From the NCBI RefSeq assembly GCF_013141695.1, contig NZ_WHNY01000062.1:60037-124036 (forward strand): 64,000 nucleotides of DNA, in the 5' to 3' direction. This DNA comes from Paenibacillus plantarum. GTDB lineage: Bacteria > Bacillota > Bacilli > Paenibacillales > NBRC-103111. Shown here piece after piece: positions 59,597-64,000 of the stretch. The position numbers and the translations under genes are program-made. The stretch's first letter is position 1. The number at the start of each line of letters is the position of its first letter. Below the pieces are notes generated by a model. The model ran no database searches. It was given only the letters and a program-made list of their open reading frames with translations, and was not told the origin of the DNA.

Positions 59597-60826
59597 TTAC
59601 GAATGGATAATAGAGAAAACGATCGTCTTCCCATCCGACTCCAGTCGTGTTTCCACCGAATAGTTACCGATTTGCGTTGTCGTTGTTTCAAGAACACCTT
59701 TCGCTGCGGCACGTGCGCAGGCATCCGTAAATTGGCGGTTGAAAATGTCTGCATCATACCCGAATAGGAAATCCGTAAACTTGCGGATGCTTTCCGTATT
59801 ACGAGCAAGCACCCCGTCCTCCAATCGTACGGTGACCCCATAGGTCTTAAATTGTGGATCCAACCAGAGAGAAGCTTCATTGCTGTTGCGCGCTTCTGCC
59901 GTAGCTCCGCTTAGGGATTGCGATTTGGCTTCTGAATTCCGAAATAAACGCAGCGTCGTCTCTTCCAAATCGTAATTCGTCCCGCGCAGCTTGCCCGCCT
60001 GTTCCATCACTTCGTAGGCTTGCAGCATGCGCTCATCTGGGAAAACGAGCTTCTTGTAGCTGCCATCCTTGGTTGGTACGACTTTGATAAAAGCTTCGTT
60101 ATCATTTTTCACGCTGATTCGCTTCGATTTCGTCTGCAAACGCGTAATAATTTGCAACGCTTCGGCACGTGTCACATATTTACCTACCCCGAAGTAACCA
60201 TTCGGATACCCTTCCATGATCCCCTTCGTCATCGACTCTCCGATAAACTTCTGCTGCCTGCTCGTTGCGCTCTGTAAATCTCCGAAATGGGATGCTGCCG
60301 CAAGACTATACGTCTCGTCCTCCAAATATTCCGTTTCCTTCAATAAATAGTACAAAATCTCCGCGACATCTTCTCGCTTCAATGAAGCTTTATAATCAGT
60401 GAATTGTCCTTTGCTTATAAAATGAAGATCACTTGCCAAATCCAAATATGGCTTCGCCCAGTAACCGACCGTGTTCGGCTTAAACGTGAAATCACGGTAG
60501 TCCTGCCCTAAAATATTTTGATTACTTGCGCTTAGCGTTTGTAAAAAGCTTGTCTTCCACTTCCGTTCCCCATTCGGGAACTTATCTGTGAAGGCTAGCA
60601 GTACAATTTTCACAAATTGGTCTGCAGTAACGGTCTCATCCGGTCGGAAGGTTCCATCTGGAAAGCCATCCAGTAAACCTTGCTGTACCATTTGATCAAT
60701 CGTCTGCTCCGCCCAATGTCCCCCAATATCCTTAAACCCCGCTGCCTCACTTCTACCTTGCAGACCACCTATTGATAATAGGCAACCGATCGTCGCAATT
60801 GCCACCCATTTATTCCATCGTATCAT
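59597..60826 (-). CDS. SLH-domain surface protein, 409 aa
   Basis: Start at ATG 60826, ten bases after GGAG; longer readings start at a GTG without a site. Signal peptide with cut near SEA-AG. An SLH domain follows at once (FKDIGGHWAEQTIDQM, DGFPDGTFRPDETVTADQFV). A second diverged SLH-like pair lies around residues 120-240 (YGYFGVGKYVTRAEALQII type). The C-terminal ~160 residues are an unknown globular domain with YSVETRLESDGKTIVFSII at the end. Unlike the two SLH proteins at 42-52 kb, the anchors are N-terminal. Confidence 0.85.
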   Translation of the reverse strand: MIRWNKWVAIATIGCLLSIGGLQGRSEAAGFKDIGGHWAEQTIDQMVQQGLLDGFPDGTFRPDETVTADQFVKIVLLAFTDKFPNGERKWKTSFLQTLSASNQNILGQDYRDFTFKPNTVGYWAKPYLDLASDLHFISKGQFTDYKASLKREDVAEILYYLLKETEYLEDETYSLAAASHFGDLQSATSRQQKFIGESMTKGIMEGYPNGYFGVGKYVTRAEALQIITRLQTKSKRISVKNDNEAFIKVVPTKDGSYKKLVFPDERMLQAYEVMEQAGKLRGTNYDLEETTLRLFRNSEAKSQSLSGATAEARNSNEASLWLDPQFKTYGVTVRLEDGVLARNTESIRKFTDFLFGYDADIFNRQFTDACARAAAKGVLETTTTQIGNYSVETRLESDGKTIVFSIIHS

Positions 60827-61034
60827 CGCCAATTTCTCCGCTTCTATCCTAATTTTCGGCACCAACTTCTACCATTCTCTAGGATAAGCCTTCTACTAGT
60901 CTTTGAGAACATGCTAAAAAGCCCATTCATTGAGGCAGGACAAGCCCCCTTAACTGGGTCTATAGCCATATATAAGACCAAAAAGACCCTGCCCTCTACT
61001 AGGTAGAAAGCAAGATCTGCTATCGTGAACATGA

Positions 61035-61484
61035 TTATACTTGCTTTTTCGTCCCTGCTACCGCTTTAGCAGAATTGTAATAACGCATCCAGTCGACAAT
61101 GTACATCATTTTAGCTAGGTAATCAGGTGCACTCCCCTGTAAATGACTGTACTGCTCTTCCTGCAGCAGTTGGTGCAGCTCGTACCCCTTTGTATAGAGA
61201 GCCTTTGTGAACGCTTCTTCCGTCTGTGGCTTGTAGAGATCCGTCCCTCGGGAAAGCTCAATTTCCTCGATAATTGTACCCCGGTAGTACGGGTAAACAT
61301 TTACCTGCAGGCCCATATCGATGTAAGCTAAACCTGTATATTCATAAGGAAGCCAAATTAAATTCGTCTTCTTGTCTTCTAGCTTCACGGTGTACACTAA
61401 ACCTAGGTTCAGGGCAATCGGCTGCGGATAATTGCTTATTAGCCCGGATCGCAAATGATCTGCTATATGCTCAACGAAATTCAT
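61035..61484 (-). CDS. Unknown soluble protein, 149 aa
   Basis: I choose ATG 61484 (MNFVEHIADHL) because AGAGGAAG lies about seven bases upstream; an earlier ATG at 61523 has none. Alpha/beta composition: NLGLVYTVKLEDKKTNLIWL, YEYTGLAYIDMGLQVNVYPY, then helices with LHQLLQEEQYSHLQG and YIVDWMRYYNSAKA. No signal peptide. Family not recognised; function unknown. It is divergent from the sigma-factor gene, about 290 bp apart. Confidence 0.7.
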   Translation of the reverse strand: MNFVEHIADHLRSGLISNYPQPIALNLGLVYTVKLEDKKTNLIWLPYEYTGLAYIDMGLQVNVYPYYRGTIIEEIELSRGTDLYKPQTEEAFTKALYTKGYELHQLLQEEQYSHLQGSAPDYLAKMMYIVDWMRYYNSAKAVAGTKKQV

Positions 61485-61728
61485 GCTGCTCTTCCTCTCC
61501 GAAGGATCTAGTCCTTCCTTCATATTGCGTGCTAAAGCGCTTCGTTGTCAAGCAAGAACGCATACGTTCCAGTTTCTACCCTTATTGTTCTCTTTACTAG
61601 GTACAATTTCCTGCCGATCACGCGCTAGCTATTGGGCATGAAACGTTTCAATAAAGAATACGCTCTGATGAGGCACAAAGGAGCAGGGGCTTACGAAAGA
61701 TATAAGTAATGTTTTTATTTCCAATGGT

Positions 61729-61752
61729 GAACTTTTCGGGAATAGATGCGTC
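61729..61752 (+). promoter_or_regulatory. ECF-type autoregulated promoter
   Basis: GAAC at 61729-61732, 16 bp, then CGTC at 61749-61752. This is the layout of ECF sigma promoters in Bacillales, directly before the ECF sigma gene. Confidence 0.75.
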
Positions 61753-61773
61753 TATATAGGAGAGGTGAGAGAA

Positions 61774-62340
61774 TTGGAAACGACGGGTGTCCATGTATTT
61801 GATTATTTGAAGTACATTGCAGAAACAACAGATCAGAAGGTGATCCTTCGTAATTTAATGGAGACCTACGGGAATGATGTGTGGAATTATGCCTTCAGTA
61901 TTTGTCGTAATAAAGATGCAGCTGACGATATTGCACAGGATGCTTTCTTAAAAGTATATCGCAATCTGACGACTTTCCGTGGTGAAGCTGCGGTTAAAAC
62001 CTGGTTGCTTACGATAACCCGCAATACGGCTTATGATTATATGCGCAAAGCATTTTGGCGCAAGGTGACTCTGGTTGGATTCGTGCAATCGGGAGGTACC
62101 GCAAGCTCGGCTGAAACCGAAGCGGTTGAGAATTTATATGCAAGTGAAATTTGGCAGAAGGTCATGTCTTTATCCGCAAAATATAGAGAAATTTTAATTC
62201 TTCACGCACATTATCAGATGACAACCAAGGAAATGGCAGCTATTCTGGATATTTCGGAAGGGACCGTTAAATCCAGACTTCACCACGCCAGACTTAAGGT
62301 TCTTAGTCTGAAGGAGCGTGAAGCGCTTGAACACTCCTGA
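61774..62340 (+). CDS. ECF-type RNA polymerase sigma factor
   Basis: Start at TTG 61774, six bases after AGGTG; a GTG at 61765 lies inside that site. About 188 aa. Region 2: VWNYAFSICRNKDAADDIAQ, DAFLKVYRNL, WLLTITRNTAYDYMR. Region 4: LSAKYREILILHAHYQMTTKEMAAILDI and SEGTVKSRLHHARLKV. It directs RNA polymerase to envelope-stress type promoters. It is likely held inactive by the overlapping downstream membrane protein. Resembles SigX/SigV/SigM types; I do not assign one. Confidence 0.93.
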   Translation: METTGVHVFDYLKYIAETTDQKVILRNLMETYGNDVWNYAFSICRNKDAADDIAQDAFLKVYRNLTTFRGEAAVKTWLLTITRNTAYDYMRKAFWRKVTLVGFVQSGGTASSAETEAVENLYASEIWQKVMSLSAKYREILILHAHYQMTTKEMAAILDISEGTVKSRLHHARLKVLSLKEREALEHS

Positions 62341-63637
62341 GCCGGATGACTTCCAGAAGCAATTGGAAGATGCCCCCCTCGTACAGAAGGGGTTCACCTC
62401 CAAGCTTCAGCAGGACATTGAGCAAACGATTCAAAAGAAGGAGCGCAATAAGTCCAAGGTAAAGCCTCTTCTCTGCGTTGCTGGTTTAGGTACGGTCATG
62501 GCTGTTGTACTTCTTTTCCCATGGCATACGATGCATACACAAAGTGAGGCTGCTGCTCTTGAAGGGAAAATGATGCCGGCGGAAGTCACCGTCTCCACGC
62601 CCCCGCCTGCTCCCATCAACACAGCCTTGCTGATTGGATTACGGACAGAGCATGAGTCTGCCCCAAGTGGTAGCCAGGGGCGCGTGCTGTCGCCACTTCG
62701 TTACAGCACCTATCGGACGATGCTCATTGCGCCCGTTCGCGGGCAATTACAGAAAACCTCCGAAGGCACTGGTATTTTGATGCCGTATAAGCAAAATTTC
62801 TGGAAAATCGACTCCCTCACACATCAAACGAACAAAGGTGAGTCTCACTATTTATCTGCTCATTTGGCTGATCAGCCCGTCAAGACAGAACGCTTCACAG
62901 AGCCAGAGGATCAAGAATTTAATCACGTAGAAACACTGTTGTTTGCTGGCAACCAGTACCTCTCCATTGCCGAGTCGGAGGCCGCTTGGAATGGCAATGC
63001 GCCCTATCATGCGGATCGCATCTGGGTGCGCACGCTCCCGCAATTGAAAGAAGCACGTACCTTGCAATTCTACAAAAAGCCAGTAGACAAGAACCATGTG
63101 TCCTTAATGGATGTCTTTGGCACAAGTACGAGTACGGATCTTGCGAGGATGTCGAGCATGGCAGACAATGCGATGAGCGAGGTATCGGGACAGAGTTGGA
63201 CCGTGCAGCGTGAGGCAGGACAGTGGGTCGGCAAAGTTGCTGAAACGCCGAAAGCCAGTTTATCGAAACCTGATTCTTACGTATTGCGTGATTTCCCACG
63301 CCCATTGCCGGACAAAGTCGTTAATCACGATGAGATCTGTTGTTCTTGGACCAATATCAAATCCTCGTGGCCGAAAGCTACGGATGCGCTAACCTCCCCC
63401 TTGGACGACATGCTTGTCATCTTCGAGGGAGATACACTCAAATTCTACTCCTATGGGCAAGCACCTGGCAGCATTCCCCAGCTTACCTTAGATCTGGAGC
63501 CTGGTGAACAGCTCGTCATGGCGCAATGGGCCACAGATCACTACGTTCAGGAGTGGATCGACAAGGTCGGACGCTATCTGTCCGAAGGTACGGAGTTTCG
63601 TCCCGTGGAAGTGGAAGCACAAGCAAAAACCCACTAG
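62318..63637 (+). CDS. Putative anti-sigma factor, single-span membrane protein
   Basis: 439 aa or slightly shorter: GTG 62318, or TTG 62327, which has AAGGAG ten bases upstream. The gene overlaps the sigma gene by up to 23 bp. Cytosolic ~47 residues (PEPDDFQKQLEDAPLVQKGFT), one helix about 49-68 (LLCVAGLGTVMAVVLLFPW), then a large ~370-residue extracytoplasmic part without a known domain. Gene order and topology fit regulated-proteolysis anti-sigma factors of ECF systems; the sigma-binding ZAS motif is not visible, so the call rests on context. Confidence 0.75.
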   Translation: MKRLNTPEPDDFQKQLEDAPLVQKGFTSKLQQDIEQTIQKKERNKSKVKPLLCVAGLGTVMAVVLLFPWHTMHTQSEAAALEGKMMPAEVTVSTPPPAPINTALLIGLRTEHESAPSGSQGRVLSPLRYSTYRTMLIAPVRGQLQKTSEGTGILMPYKQNFWKIDSLTHQTNKGESHYLSAHLADQPVKTERFTEPEDQEFNHVETLLFAGNQYLSIAESEAAWNGNAPYHADRIWVRTLPQLKEARTLQFYKKPVDKNHVSLMDVFGTSTSTDLARMSSMADNAMSEVSGQSWTVQREAGQWVGKVAETPKASLSKPDSYVLRDFPRPLPDKVVNHDEICCSWTNIKSSWPKATDALTSPLDDMLVIFEGDTLKFYSYGQAPGSIPQLTLDLEPGEQLVMAQWATDHYVQEWIDKVGRYLSEGTEFRPVEVEAQAKTH

Positions 63638-63643
63638 ATCATA

Positions 63644-63680
63644 AAACCCGCTGGTCCATTTGGACCGAGCGGGTTTATTG
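63644..63680 (+). terminator. Terminator of the ECF sigma/anti-sigma operon
   Basis: AAACCCGCTGGTCC pairs with GGACCGAGCGGGTTT around ATTT, then a short T-rich tail. Confidence 0.85.
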
Positions 63681-63740
63681 TGGTTTGGCTGGGCTGCAAC
63701 TGCAGCCTCAAATGCAACTTCGACAGCAAGAACTACAGTA

Positions 63741-64000
63741 AACTTCAACTTCAACTTCAACTTCAACTTCAACTTCAACTTCAACTTCAACTTCAACTTC
63801 AACTTCAACTTCAACTTCAACTTCAACTGTAACTGTAACTGTAACTGCAGCAGCAACTACAACAGCTACGGCTACGGCTACGGCAACAGCTACTTCAACT
63901 GCACTCTCTACGCCACAAGCTCCCACGGCCGACTCCGACGTACTTCAACATTACCTCTACTCTACTCTACTCTACTCTACTCTTACTCTTACTCTTACTC
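63741..64000. repeat. AACTTC hexamer microsatellite and further simple repeats to window edge
   Basis: Fourteen uninterrupted AACTTC units (63741-63824), three AACTGT units, GCTACG repeats (about 63868-63886), and TCTAC and TCTTAC runs after 63955. Frames through it give only Leu-Lys, Val-Glu or Thr-Ser repeats. The Thr-Ser frame is closed by TAA at 63739, so I call no gene. Confidence 0.9.

Noticed and set aside
63488..63926. Overlapping minus-strand frames coding Leu-Lys and Val-Glu polymers
   Set aside because: They are translations of the AACTTC microsatellite and of the anti-sigma gene's other strand, without start signals.

Overview
The window looks like chromosomal DNA of an endospore-forming Gram-positive bacterium of the Paenibacillus type (Bacillales). 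The evidence is a gerP spore-coat operon, a GerB/GerA/GerC germinant-receptor operon, a YesM/YesN-type two-component pair beside a sugar-type ABC importer, three S-layer-homology (SLH) proteins and strong Bacillus-like Shine-Dalgarno sites. There are no rRNA or tRNA genes, insertion sequences, phage genes or CRISPR arrays that I can see. Both edges cut through repetitive sequence; the first gene lacks its 5' end.

Layout. 1-1.9 kb: the 3' part of a secreted-type metallophosphoesterase and a small unknown gene. 1.9-14.4 kb: a MacAB/Ykn-like efflux operon with a large secreted partner, a secreted Gly-rich protein with a duplicated domain, a DoxX-like membrane protein, a histidine kinase/response regulator pair and an ApbE-like protein. 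Four of these promoter regions carry CTGAR motifs repeated every 11 bp. In three of them the array ends exactly 10 bp before a TATACT/TAGACT -10 box. I read this as one envelope-stress-type regulon controlled by the response regulator at 12.5-13.2 kb. 14.4-18 kb: a phased DnaA-box cluster, a HI0933-family flavoprotein, a tiny membrane protein and a cystine/dicarboxylate-type symporter. 18-26 kb: CUT1 ABC importer, acyl-CoA-dehydrogenase-like flavoprotein and YesMN-type regulators, all on the minus strand. 26-30.8 kb: lipoprotein, unknown acidic protein, inositol-phosphatase-like enzyme, HMGL-like aldolase, unknown protein. 30.9-34.9 kb: germinant receptor operon with a fourth small D-type subunit. 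34.9-38.7 kb: PIG-L deacetylase, second two-component system, NlpC/P60 hydrolase. 38.7-40.1 kb: gene-free block of three tandem ~400-bp repeats. 40-42.7 kb: Hsp20-like spore protein divergent from gerPA-gerPE. 42.7-53.4 kb: SLH-anchored GH18 enzyme, a 2423-residue SLH surface protein, and divergent from it a fusion of a catalytically degenerate alpha/beta hydrolase with a BTAD-type DNA-binding domain. 53.6-64 kb: diguanylate cyclase, orphan response regulator, DUF554 protein, thiamine pyrophosphokinase, LuxR-type small regulator, free Met-sulfoxide reductase, araD with AraR-like operators, an SLH protein, an unknown, and an ECF sigma/anti-sigma pair.

Two non-coding patterns stand out. A ~190-bp element made of four short palindromes with nearly constant spacing (about 51, 62 and 51 bp) occurs eight times between genes. 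The 11-bp CTGAR arrays tie separate genes into one likely regulon. Function calls rest on motifs read by eye and on family knowledge; no database search was possible.
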